Assembly: GCA_041674345.1 (NCBI GenBank)
Contig: JBAYVY010000209.1
Coordinates: 1-6,641, forward strand
Direction: 5' to 3'
DNA length: 6,641 nucleotides
From: JBAYVY01 sp041674345
Lineage (GTDB): Bacteria > Planctomycetota > Phycisphaerae > Phycisphaerales > Zrk34
Made by a program: the position numbers and the translations under genes
Shown here: positions 1-5,326 of the stretch, piece after piece
How the letters are laid out: every line of letters starts with the position of its first letter
Numbering within the stretch: position 1 is the stretch's first letter
Notes under the pieces: model-generated
Database searches by the model: none
Told to the model about the DNA's origin: nothing
What the model saw: only the letters and a program-made list of their open reading frames with translations

Positions 1-1
1 A

Positions 2-79
2 AAGTATCACGAAATCGAGTCGTATCTCAGCAAGGAATGGCGAGCGATCTTTATACAAGAACCGACGAATCCTGAGTAA
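2..79 (+). CDS. C-terminal fragment of an unidentified protein (5' end outside window)
   Basis: Frame 2 is open from the window edge for 25 codons and closes with TAA at 77-79. The peptide ends in IFIQEPTNPE and has ordinary, non-low-complexity composition, with charged and aromatic residues (KYHEIESYLSKEW at its start), as expected of a real C-terminus. It stops 8 bases before the stop codon of the convergent PDZ gene, a typical tail-to-tail packing. No motif is recognisable and I cannot name the protein. The segment is more AT-rich than its neighbours. Frame 3 is also open here, so the assignment is tentative; sequence left of the window would settle it. Confidence 0.35.
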   Translation, partial: KYHEIESYLSKEWRAIFIQEPTNPE

Positions 80-87
80 TCCGCCGA

Positions 88-945
88 TCATTCATCGTCG
101 AAGTAGGGCGTTGCATCGGGCGGGGTGGCCGGGGGCGGGGGGGGCAGGGGCAGGTCGGGGTGGAGTTGACCGCGCAATAAACCTTCATTCCACCATTGTT
201 GCCGAAGCAGCCGCGCCTGCGCCTGGCGGATTTCGGTGGCGCGCGGGTCTTGGTGCTGGGACGGCACGGCGGCCAGTCGCAACGGGATGGTCATCCGTTT
301 TTCATCGCGTTGAATGGTGAATCGCACCTGTGTGCCGGGCGGGCGCTGCTGGATGGCGCGGACGAACTGTTCGACGACGACGCGGGTGGCCTGTTGATTG
401 TCGGTTATGTTTTTCACCGGAGGCAGGGGCTTGTCGTCGATGGCGACGATGACATCGTCTTGGCGCATGCCGGCGGCCTGCGCCGGGCCGTCGGGGAGAA
501 TGTTGACGACCATGACGGCGGCGGTGCCTTGGTCGTCGAGTATGCCGGCGGCGGGGATGATGCCCAGGTAGCCGGGCTGATGGAGTTCGGCATAGCGAGG
601 CACGACCAGACGATCGAAGCAGTGATCGCCGAAGCGACGGAGGCGCATGCGGATTTCAGCGTCGGGGGTGGCGTGATACATCGCGGCGATGCGAGGCAGC
701 GCGGCGGCGATCCGCGCTTCGTTCATCGCTTCGAGTTGCGCCTGGGCGGCTTCGCGCTTGGGATACTGATCGTCGCCGAGCTGTTGCAACAGCGCATCCA
801 GTTGCGATGCGGACATCGCGTCCGGCGTATCCACGACCGCCGCCGCCGGGTGCGGCACTTCCGAGGGCGGGGCCACTTCCGGGGGCGGGGGATCGGCCTG
901 GCCGAATTGCATCGCCATGATGAGCAGCAGGGAGGCGGAAATCAT
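88..945 (-). CDS. Secreted PDZ-domain protein, planctomycete type
   Basis: A 285-residue protein. The N-terminus (MISASLLLIMAMQFGQA) is a short hydrophobic segment that looks like a secretion signal, so the product is probably exported. A Pro-rich linker follows at residues 18-34, then an Ala-rich helical region at about 45-115. That region has the LGDDQYPKREAAQAQL pattern and an acid-Arg segment (DAEIRMRLRR) often seen in planctomycete HEAT-like repeats. A PDZ domain covers about 125-225, with the carboxylate-binding loop as GYLGI (125-129) and the signature GPAQAAGMRQDDVIVAIDDKPL-like block at 153-174. The C-terminus is a Pro-rich tail (LPLPPPPPATPP) ending in an acidic patch. There is no protease domain, so this is not an HtrA/DegP enzyme; a scaffolding or peptide-binding role is inferred. 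ATG 945 has no Shine-Dalgarno; internal ATGs at residues 10 and 12 are alternatives but would cut into the hydrophobic segment. It is divergent from the PP2C gene. Confidence 0.85.
   Translation of the reverse strand: MISASLLLIMAMQFGQADPPPPEVAPPSEVPHPAAAVVDTPDAMSASQLDALLQQLGDDQYPKREAAQAQLEAMNEARIAAALPRIAAMYHATPDAEIRMRLRRFGDHCFDRLVVPRYAELHQPGYLGIIPAAGILDDQGTAAVMVVNILPDGPAQAAGMRQDDVIVAIDDKPLPPVKNITDNQQATRVVVEQFVRAIQQRPPGTQVRFTIQRDEKRMTIPLRLAAVPSQHQDPRATEIRQAQARLLRQQWWNEGLLRGQLHPDLPLPPPPPATPPDATPYFDDE
856..889 (+). repeat. GC-rich interspersed repeat, two adjacent copies inside the PDZ gene
   Basis: Two copies start 18 bases apart: cacttccgagggcggg (856-871, one mismatch) and cacttccgggggcggg (874-889). 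Read on the coding (minus) strand they encode the linker PPPPEVAPPSEVP just after the signal segment. Identical 16-mers occur at 1318-1333 and 4367-4382. The 18-base period keeps the frame. Confidence 0.75.
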
Positions 946-952
946 CGCACGG

Positions 953-958
953 ATTGTA
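953..958 (-). promoter_or_regulatory. Candidate -10 box of the PDZ gene (possible leaderless start)
   Basis: On the minus strand TACAAT (5 of 6 to TATAAT) ends 7 nt before the ATG at 945. That would put transcription initiation at or next to the A of the start codon, consistent with the absence of a Shine-Dalgarno. No good -35 lies at 16-18 nt spacing (the best is TCGCCT), so this remains weak. Confidence 0.2.
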
Positions 959-987
959 GCGTCCGGGGCCGAAACAGGCGATTAATT

Positions 988-1017
988 TTCACATCGCTTC
1001 CCGATTCGACCGATAAA
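988..1017 (+). promoter_or_regulatory. Candidate promoter of the PP2C gene
   Basis: TTCACA at 988-993 (5 of 6 to TTGACA) is followed after 18 nt by GATAAA at 1012-1017 (4 of 6 to TATAAT). This lies in the only AT-rich stretch of the 109-base divergent spacer. Transcription would start near 1024, giving a leader of about 31 nt before the GTG at 1055. The box assignment is by eye. Confidence 0.4.
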
Positions 1018-1054
1018 TACGGCAGCGAGATTCGTCGCGACATGGAACGCAACC

Positions 1055-1978
1055 GTGAAACATGCGAATCAACAACCCGCCCCCGCCCCCGGAATAGCCC
1101 CCGGAATGGCCCCCGGAATGGCCCCCGGAAGCGTTGCCGGAACCGCCCCCGGGTGGCTGTTGCTCGATTGCGACATGACCGACGTGCAACTGCTGGAATT
1201 GCACGGCGGACACGCGGCGGTATTCAGTTCACGCAGCCCGATCAAACAGACACCCAATGAAGACGCCGCCGCGGTACTGGGGTTTGAACCTTCCGGGGAC
1301 GGCACTCCCGGGGACGGCACTTCCGGGGGCGGGGGCGGAACGCTGGTGATCGCCGACGGCATGGGCGGCGTGCGCGGCGGCGAACAGGCCAGCGCCGCGG
1401 CCATCGCTTCGGTGCGAAAAGCATTGGCTCATTCGCAAGGCGCGGCTCGCGGCGCGATCCTCGACGGCATCGAACGCGCCAACGCGGCGGTACTCGCCCT
1501 GGGCATCGGCGCGGGTACCACGCTGGTCGCCGTGGAAATCGACCATGACTACGCCCGGCCCTATCACGTCGGCGATTCGCAGGTGTTGCTGGTCAGCCAG
1601 CGCGGACGCATCAAGCATTGCACCATCGCGCACGCACCGGTGGCGATGGCCGTGGAAGCCGGCATGATCGACAGCTTCGATGCGATGCACCATCGTGACC
1701 GGCATCTGGTGAGCAACTATGTCGGTTCGCCGGACATGCGCATTGAGATCGGCCCGCGCATGCGAATCGCCCCGCGCGACACGCTGGTGCTGGGGACCGA
1801 CGGCTTGTTCGACAATCTGCATATGGAGGAGATCGCGCGGATCGTCCGCAAAGGTTCGCTGCACGACGCGGCGACGGCGCTGGCGCACGCCGCTCGCGGG
1901 CGCATGGACGAAGCCGACCCCCTGCTGCCGCACAAGCCGGACGACCTGACGTTCGTGATGTTCCGGCTGAAAGATTAG
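1055..1978 (+). CDS. PP2C-family (PPM) serine/threonine protein phosphatase
   Basis: A 307-residue protein phosphatase of the PPM/PP2C fold, which removes phosphate from Ser/Thr using two metal ions. The visible motifs run in the family order: NED (68-70), DGMGG (101-105), GTT (154-156), HVGDS (171-175), HHRDRHLVSNYVG (212-224), GTDGLFDN (247-254) and PDDLTF (295-300). The metal-ligand acids D70, D101, D249 and D297 are all present, so it should be active. It has no membrane segment, so it is probably cytosolic. The length is that of a stand-alone catalytic domain plus a low-complexity N-tail (residues 8-33, Ala/Pro/Gly). A Gly/Asp/Ser/Thr linker (78-96) is inserted between NED and DGMGG. The start is GTG 1055 with only a weak GGA upstream; in-frame ATGs at 1106, 1118 and 1175 are possible, the last still keeping the whole domain. 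It is divergent from the PDZ gene, and no partner kinase is in the window. Confidence 0.9.
   Translation: MKHANQQPAPAPGIAPGMAPGMAPGSVAGTAPGWLLLDCDMTDVQLLELHGGHAAVFSSRSPIKQTPNEDAAAVLGFEPSGDGTPGDGTSGGGGGTLVIADGMGGVRGGEQASAAAIASVRKALAHSQGAARGAILDGIERANAAVLALGIGAGTTLVAVEIDHDYARPYHVGDSQVLLVSQRGRIKHCTIAHAPVAMAVEAGMIDSFDAMHHRDRHLVSNYVGSPDMRIEIGPRMRIAPRDTLVLGTDGLFDNLHMEEIARIVRKGSLHDAATALAHAARGRMDEADPLLPHKPDDLTFVMFRLKD
1085..1132 (+). repeat. 12-bp tandem repeat, four units, in the PP2C N-terminus
   Basis: Four 12-mers follow one another: gcccccggaata, gcccccggaatg (twice) and gcccccggaagc. They encode APGI-APGM-APGM-APGS (residues 11-26). Each unit is exactly four codons, so copy-number change would keep the frame. 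The stretch cccgcccccggaa at 1082-1094 is the inverse complement of most of the interspersed repeat found at 874-889. Confidence 0.85.
1288..1333 (+). repeat. GC-rich interspersed repeat, about three copies inside the PP2C gene
   Basis: Three copies with a 15-base period. The last (1318-1333) is an exact cacttccgggggcggg; the ones before it are degenerate (1303-1318 matches 13 of 16). Here the repeat is read in the opposite orientation from the PDZ gene and encodes PSGDGTPGDGTSGGGG, a flexible loop between two catalytic motifs. Confidence 0.7.
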
Positions 1979-2022
1979 AGCGGAGGGTGTGATGGCGCGT
2001 CATCCGCATCCTGTCCGCCGAT

Positions 2023-3054
2023 TCAAGAACCGGCCCCGACGATCACAAACTTGTCGAACACCCGGCGGATTTCCTTGCGGGCTTCCTCCGCGTCATCTGG
2101 TTTGTCACTGTTAATCAATGACCGATCCAGTTTCGCCAGTGTCCGGCCCAGCGATGTGCCGGCCACGTCCTTGCGGATGGTGATCGGCTGATCCGATGCG
2201 TACAACTGATCCCATGCCGCGGTCACCACCGACCAGAATCGCTGATGGTTTTCCCACCACTTGCGGGCGTCGGCCAGTTCCTCGTCGTCGCCGCGCGTGT
2301 AAATGTTCAAACCATTCTCGCGTGCCAACACCCGATCCGGCTGTCCCTTACTTCCGGGGGCCAGTTTGTAATTGTCTTCGTGATGTGCCCAGCCGGTGGG
2401 TGTGATTTCGTGACGGTTGCGCGCCATCAGAATCTGGTAATCATCGCGTGTGGTGTATTCGCGCCGGGGCAGCGGTCGGGCTGTCAGGTTCGATTCCCAG
2501 TACGACAGATTCGCCTGATGCACCCACTTGCCATATCCGCAATAGCGCGGGCTGTCATCGGTGGAATAAACATTCTGAGTCCATGTGGCGTGCGCCTCGG
2601 TTTGGCTGATCGTGCGGGGTTGCCAGCGGTTGTCGCACTGATATTCCAGCAGCGAGCGATTCTCAAACCGCCATTCCTGCCGCCAGTGTTTCACCACCAA
2701 TCCGTCGGCGGCGAGTATGTGCTGCAACACGATCCGCTTCGGCTCGTTGACAACGACGATCACCGCCTCGCTCGCCTGCTCGTGATACGGTTCGGCCAGT
2801 TTGTAACCGGCGACCAGCGGCACGGTCTCCTCGAAATTGAATTGCACATGGTAATTGCCCGCCATCGCCAAAATCGCGGCGCGATCCCGCTCCGGGTCAG
2901 CGGCGGCCGCATCCGATCCGACGCTTTGGAACGTCCCGCCGTGCGCCATCGGCAACGCGCCGAAGTCATCCGGCACGGCGTTTTGCGCGTGCGCCACGCT
3001 CACCGCGTGAAATCCGATCAGCATCATCAGCCAGAACGTATGGAAACTTTTCAT
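2023..3054 (-). CDS. DUF6607-like secreted protein
   Basis: A 343-residue protein with a clear Sec signal peptide: Lys-2, hydrophobic core FWLMMLIGFHAVSV, and cleavage after AHA at 21-23. The mature part matches what I recall of the DUF6607 family: YHVQFNFEET (68-77), KRIVLQHILA (106-115), VKHWRQEWRFEN (121-132), WTQNVYSTDDSPRY (158-171), the LPRREYTTRDDY block (195-206) and NRHEITPTGWAHHEDN (213-228). The molecular function of the family is unknown to me. It should act outside the cytoplasm. ATG 3054 is chosen because GAGG at 3064-3067 then has 9-nt spacing; ATG 3060 is only 3 nt from it. A longer frame reaches 3141 but adds 29 residues in front of the signal peptide. It is the last of four co-oriented minus-strand genes and converges on the PP2C gene 44 bases away. 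Confidence 0.8.
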   Translation of the reverse strand: MKSFHTFWLMMLIGFHAVSVAHAQNAVPDDFGALPMAHGGTFQSVGSDAAAADPERDRAAILAMAGNYHVQFNFEETVPLVAGYKLAEPYHEQASEAVIVVVNEPKRIVLQHILAADGLVVKHWRQEWRFENRSLLEYQCDNRWQPRTISQTEAHATWTQNVYSTDDSPRYCGYGKWVHQANLSYWESNLTARPLPRREYTTRDDYQILMARNRHEITPTGWAHHEDNYKLAPGSKGQPDRVLARENGLNIYTRGDDEELADARKWWENHQRFWSVVTAAWDQLYASDQPITIRKDVAGTSLGRTLAKLDRSLINSDKPDDAEEARKEIRRVFDKFVIVGAGS

Positions 3055-3060
3055 GGTCAT

Positions 3061-3070
3061 GCACCTCGAT
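3061..3070 (-). promoter_or_regulatory. Shine-Dalgarno of the DUF6607-like gene
   Basis: On the minus strand ATCGAGGTGC contains GAGG, 9 nt before ATG 3054. The identical 10-mer precedes the small Cys/His gene (3401-3410). It decides the shorter start over the longer open frame. Confidence 0.55.
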
Positions 3071-3093
3071 AAAACAGGCGAGCGGAAAGCGGC

Positions 3094-3148
3094 ACGGGAG
3101 TCGGAACATGAGACCATCTCATGAGCGTCAATCGCCTCCAACTCCCGT
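3094..3148. other. Nested hairpins in the leader of the DUF6607-like gene
   Basis: An 8-bp perfect stem (acgggagt 3094-3101 with actcccgt 3141-3148) encloses a 7-bp perfect hairpin (catgaga 3107-3113, loop cca, tctcatg 3117-3123). It lies 40-94 bases upstream of the start at 3054, between the small gene and the DUF6607-like gene. On the plus strand it is followed by only four T, and on the minus strand by no T tract, so a leader structure or processing site is likelier than a terminator. Confidence 0.5.
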
Positions 3149-3187
3149 CTTTTGACAATGTTCTTGTTCCTCTTGAAAACGAATGCT

Positions 3188-3397
3188 TCAGTTCGGGGAT
3201 TGGCCGAGCCATCGGCGCATCATCGCGGGGTTCGGGGCGGCATCTTCATCAGCGTTACGAACGCAGCGGTTCAATTCGGTGTGCAGCGCCAGCAATTGCC
3301 GCCGCGTCAAATGCAGCGTCGTGTTCGCCACACGCAGGTGATAAACATCGTGAGGGCAGCAACTGAGTCGCACATGATGAGGGTCTTCAAGACACAT
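3188..3397 (-). CDS. Small Cys/His-rich protein, DUF6686-like from memory
   Basis: A 69-residue protein. ATG 3397 is preferred because GAGG at 3404-3407 lies 6 nt upstream; a longer frame (ATG 3424) has no ribosome-binding site. The sequence carries C2, then CC at 13-14 in SCCPHDVYHLRV, and the pattern NTTLHLTRRQLLALHTEL (28-45). The arrangement C2, CC(P)H, a beta strand, N-x-x-L-x-L-(S/T)-R and an amphipathic helix resembles small metal- or redox-type proteins of the DUF6686 kind known from Bacteroidetes, but I cannot confirm homology. It has no signal peptide, so it is probably cytosolic. It is co-oriented with the prepilin-like gene upstream (91 bases) and the DUF6607-like gene downstream (133 bases). 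Confidence 0.6.
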   Translation of the reverse strand: MCLEDPHHVRLSCCPHDVYHLRVANTTLHLTRRQLLALHTELNRCVRNADEDAAPNPAMMRRWLGQSPN

Positions 3398-3488
3398 GGG
3401 GCACCTCGATGGATTGGGCGTCATCTAATGAACAGGGGGGGCGGGCAAGTTTTATTTTCGTCGAAAAACGAACGACCCAATCGCCAGA

Positions 3489-4337
3489 TCATTGGGCCGG
3501 GTCATCGTCGGTCTGGTCGGCGGTGTTGGACCACAGCGTCATGTCATCCAGTTCCTTCGCGGTCATCGCCGAAACGTGCGTGTCGAAAAAGCCCGTCAAC
3601 GCCTTGTGACGAAATCGTCCTTCCGGCAGACCGATCACGCGTGATGTTTCCACCACCTTCCACGCATCACCTTCGGCTTGCCACATATGCCCGTTGGCAC
3701 GCGGCGGTGTGACCCAGTAGTGGCCTTCATTCCCCACCGCCCCGCCGTTGCGTCGCTGCGCCTCGGCGAACACGATCAACCGCGCCGGCTGGCGTACTTC
3801 CGACGTTCTGAACACCACATGCCTGCCGATGTTCGGTCGGGCCGTCATGCCCATGTCGATGAAACCCTTGTAAAACGGGCTGTAATATCCGCCGACGTAC
3901 ACCGCGTTGATGCCGAACGTCGGGCCGACGCTCAGCGCATATGCTTTGCTGAACGCTTCGCCATCGCTGTCGCTTGCCGCGGGGGCGTCAGGCGCGCCGC
4001 CGGCGCTGTAAAACACGTCCCATGCGTTGGCGACATGGGGTGCCAACCGCCAGGGGTAACGATTGACGACCGGGGGGCTGTATGTTCGCCCCTGATCGCT
4101 GACCGTGAGGGTCGCGCCGTTGATCGAACCGGGGGCGTAGCCGTACAGCAATTGCCCGTTGTAATCATTGGCATAGGTGGTGTAACCGACCATGATCTGT
4201 TTGAGATCGCTCATGCCGCGGCACTGTCGGGCCATCTCGCGCGCCCCGGCCAGCGCGGGCACGAGTACGCCAATCAGCAGCGCGATGATGCTGGTCACGA
4301 CCAACAGTTCCACCAATGAAAAAGCGCGATGGCGCAT
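3489..4337 (-). CDS. Prepilin-like protein (type II secretion pseudopilin / DUF1559-like)
   Basis: A 282-residue protein with a class III prepilin leader. The short basic leader MRHRA is followed by FSLVELLVVTSIIALLIGVLVPAL (6-29), with the conserved Glu at +5 (E10). Prepilin peptidase would cut before F6 and methylate it; the -1 residue is Ala instead of the usual Gly. The ALAGAREMARQCRGMSDLKQI segment (28-48) is the helical continuation typical of planctomycete pseudopilins. The C-terminal block RFRHKALTGFFDTHVSAMTAKEL (241-263) corresponds to the 'RH..g..v.F.DGHv' end of H-X9-DG proteins, with DTH in place of DGH. The MTLWSN tail is typical of Phycisphaerae relatives. The start has a good ribosome-binding site (AGGAAG, about 8 nt before ATG). 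It lies 62 bases downstream of the PEP-CTERM gene, with a strong hairpin between. It probably forms part of an envelope pseudopilus or is a surface protein. Confidence 0.85.
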   Translation of the reverse strand: MRHRAFSLVELLVVTSIIALLIGVLVPALAGAREMARQCRGMSDLKQIMVGYTTYANDYNGQLLYGYAPGSINGATLTVSDQGRTYSPPVVNRYPWRLAPHVANAWDVFYSAGGAPDAPAASDSDGEAFSKAYALSVGPTFGINAVYVGGYYSPFYKGFIDMGMTARPNIGRHVVFRTSEVRQPARLIVFAEAQRRNGGAVGNEGHYWVTPPRANGHMWQAEGDAWKVVETSRVIGLPEGRFRHKALTGFFDTHVSAMTAKELDDMTLWSNTADQTDDDPAQ

Positions 4338-4352
4338 GGTTCACTTCCTTTC

Positions 4353-4389
4353 GGTGCATCCCGCTCCACTTCCGGGGGCGGGATGCACC
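4353..4389 (-). other. Perfect 12-bp hairpin between the PEP-CTERM and prepilin-like genes
   Basis: The arms ggtgcatcccgc (4353-4364) and gcgggatgcacc (4378-4389) are perfectly complementary with a 13-nt loop. The loop and right arm contain an exact copy of the interspersed repeat (4367-4382). The hairpin starts 10 bases after the PEP-CTERM stop and ends 15 bases before the prepilin-like start. No T tract follows on either strand. It may limit read-through, protect the upstream mRNA 3' end, or simply be a repeat element. Confidence 0.65.
4367..4382 (+). repeat. Exact copy of the GC-rich interspersed repeat, intergenic
   Basis: cacttccgggggcggg is identical to 874-889 and 1318-1333. The identity with 873-889 extends to 17 bases (preceding c). 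Here it is outside any gene, inside the hairpin 4353-4389. Confidence 0.8.
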
Positions 4390-4399
4390 CACGATCGCG

Positions 4400-5131
4400 T
4401 TAAGCAAAACGACGACGAATCAATGCCAATGAACCGAGCCCCAGCAGCGCGATCGACATGGGTTCGGGTATCGCGGTGATCGGGTAAGCTGCATCGGTGA
4501 TCGCGGTATCGATGCGCAATTCCGAAAAGCTGGAATGAACGATGATGTCGGAAGCGATTTCAAAATCACCGGTGTGGTCGGGCAGGAAGAACTCCCAGAT
4601 TTCTTCGCGTTGCGTGACGATGCCGAACGAACTGTTGACCAGGCCCTCGAACAGAAGGTCGTGGCGCAGGGCGCTGGCGTTGTCGCCGCCGGGGATCGCA
4701 TTGCCCAGCGTGTCGGTGATGTGCAACGTATCGGCCAGCACGCCTTCGCCTTCGTTCAGCGTGGCGGAAGTTTGCACGATGACGTGTGTGCCTTCGCCGA
4801 TGGCACCGGTGTAGTTGGAGATCGTGGCGACAAAACCGTAGTTGGTGCTGAAGGAATAAAAGTTACCGCTGCCTGCGATGAAGCCGGGCGCGACGGCATC
4901 AACGGTGGGCGCGGTGAGCGTGGCGGGGTTTGCGGTCCAGCCGACGTCGGGCGTGTTGCCGGTGGTGGCGGTGAAGGTGTCCCATTCCTGATAAGTGGTG
5001 TTGCTGTCACCAACCGACCATTGGGCGGGCGCGACAAAACTGGTGGCGGCGGCGGAGGCCGTGCCGGGGGCGGTGAACAACACGATCGCCAGCATGGCGG
5101 ACGATGCAACAGTGAAAATCGAACGATACAT
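4400..5131 (-). CDS. PEP-CTERM sorting domain protein (exosortase substrate)
   Basis: A 243-residue exported protein. The signal peptide is MYRSIFTVASSAMLAIVLFTAPGTASA, with cleavage expected after ASA (27). The C-terminus is a textbook PEP-CTERM tail: IPEP at 221-224, a hydrophobic helix MSIALLGLGSLALI (225-238) and a basic end RRRFA. The protein is therefore expected to be exported, cleaved by an exosortase/XrtA-type enzyme and anchored or released at the cell surface. The mature part is Thr/Ser/Gly-rich and beta-strand-like, with the pattern TYQEWDTFTATTGNTPDVG (46-64) seen in other planctomycete PEP-CTERM proteins; I recognise no enzymatic motif. ATG 5131 is chosen because GGGAG lies 8 nt upstream; a longer frame to 5197 adds 22 residues before the signal peptide. 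It is the first of four co-oriented genes, with a leader of about 330 nt. Confidence 0.88.
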   Translation of the reverse strand: MYRSIFTVASSAMLAIVLFTAPGTASAAATSFVAPAQWSVGDSNTTYQEWDTFTATTGNTPDVGWTANPATLTAPTVDAVAPGFIAGSGNFYSFSTNYGFVATISNYTGAIGEGTHVIVQTSATLNEGEGVLADTLHITDTLGNAIPGGDNASALRHDLLFEGLVNSSFGIVTQREEIWEFFLPDHTGDFEIASDIIVHSSFSELRIDTAITDAAYPITAIPEPMSIALLGLGSLALIRRRFA

Positions 5132-5169
5132 CGGAACATCTCCCAATTTCGGGCGCGACCTGCACCCGT

Positions 5170-5223
5170 CCACCGCGAAGGTGGTAACTGGACACAAGCA
5201 TTCGCTGCGACCATCGCAGCGAA
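5170..5223 (-). other. Two hairpins near the 3' end of the PEP-CTERM leader
   Basis: A perfect 10-bp stem (ttcgctgcga 5201-5210, loop cca, tcgcagcgaa 5214-5223) and a 5-bp stem (ccacc 5170-5174 with ggtgg 5180-5184) lie 39-92 bases before the start codon. In the second, an alternative pairing gtcca 5168-5172 with tggac 5189-5193 shares bases with the first choice, so the two are mutually exclusive. No U tract follows, so a terminator is unlikely. Confidence 0.5.
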
Positions 5224-5230
5224 ACCCTGT

Positions 5231-5326
5231 GCCTGAAAGTTTCCGATGAAGCCCCCGGGATTCGCCCCCCCGGATTTGCCTGTGGGCCAGTCATGGCACA
5301 CAATGAGGACGGCGGCAACCTTCACC
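5231..5326 (-). ncRNA. Candidate three-way-junction leader RNA, glycine-riboswitch-like in part
   Basis: On the minus strand a closing stem pairs UGAAGGU (5324-5318) with ACUUUCA (5240-5234), with one G-U pair. Inside are a stem 5302-5295/5288-5281 (UGUG, one mismatch, GCC) and a stem 5273-5269/5259-5255 (CCGGG/CCCGG). The 3' strand reads GGAAACUUUCAGGCACAGGG, close to the conserved GAAACUCUCAGGCA-A-GGAC of glycine aptamers. The P3 part reads CCGGGGGGGCGAAUCCC where glycine aptamers have CCGAAGGGGCAA, so key bases differ. This is a structured leader with partial resemblance and not an assigned riboswitch; the fold was built by hand. Confidence 0.25.

Noticed and set aside
137..144. Eight-G run as a phase-variation tract in the PDZ gene
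   Set aside because: It lies in the last codons of the Pro-rich tail, after the domain, and such runs are common in this GC-rich window.
196..1260. Long plus-strand open frame (354 codons) across the PDZ gene
   Set aside because: It is antisense to a gene with a clear PDZ domain, is rich in Gly/Arg/Asp/His as expected of a GC-rich shadow frame, and shows no domain.
1979..2022. Bidirectional terminator between PP2C and the DUF6607-like gene
   Set aside because: Only a weak 5-bp stem (gcgga/tccgc) with bulges and no T tract on either side.
2245..3072. Plus-strand open frame opposite the DUF6607-like gene
   Set aside because: The minus-strand product has family motifs and a signal peptide; this frame has none.
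3152..3180. Perfect plus-strand TTGACA at 3152-3157 as a promoter
   Set aside because: No -10-like hexamer at 16-18 nt and no plus-strand gene downstream.
3398..3488. Terminator or promoter between the prepilin-like gene and the small gene
   Set aside because: Contains AT-rich palindromic bits (ttttcgtcgaaaa) but no stable GC stem followed by T, and no -35/-10 pair with proper spacing.
3678..4319. Plus-strand open frame opposite the prepilin-like gene
   Set aside because: A shadow of the prepilin gene: Arg/Ala/Val/Asp-biased, with no motif or ribosome-binding site.
4535..5236. Gly-rich plus-strand open frame opposite the PEP-CTERM gene
   Set aside because: A shadow frame; the opposite strand has the signal peptide and PEP-CTERM tail.
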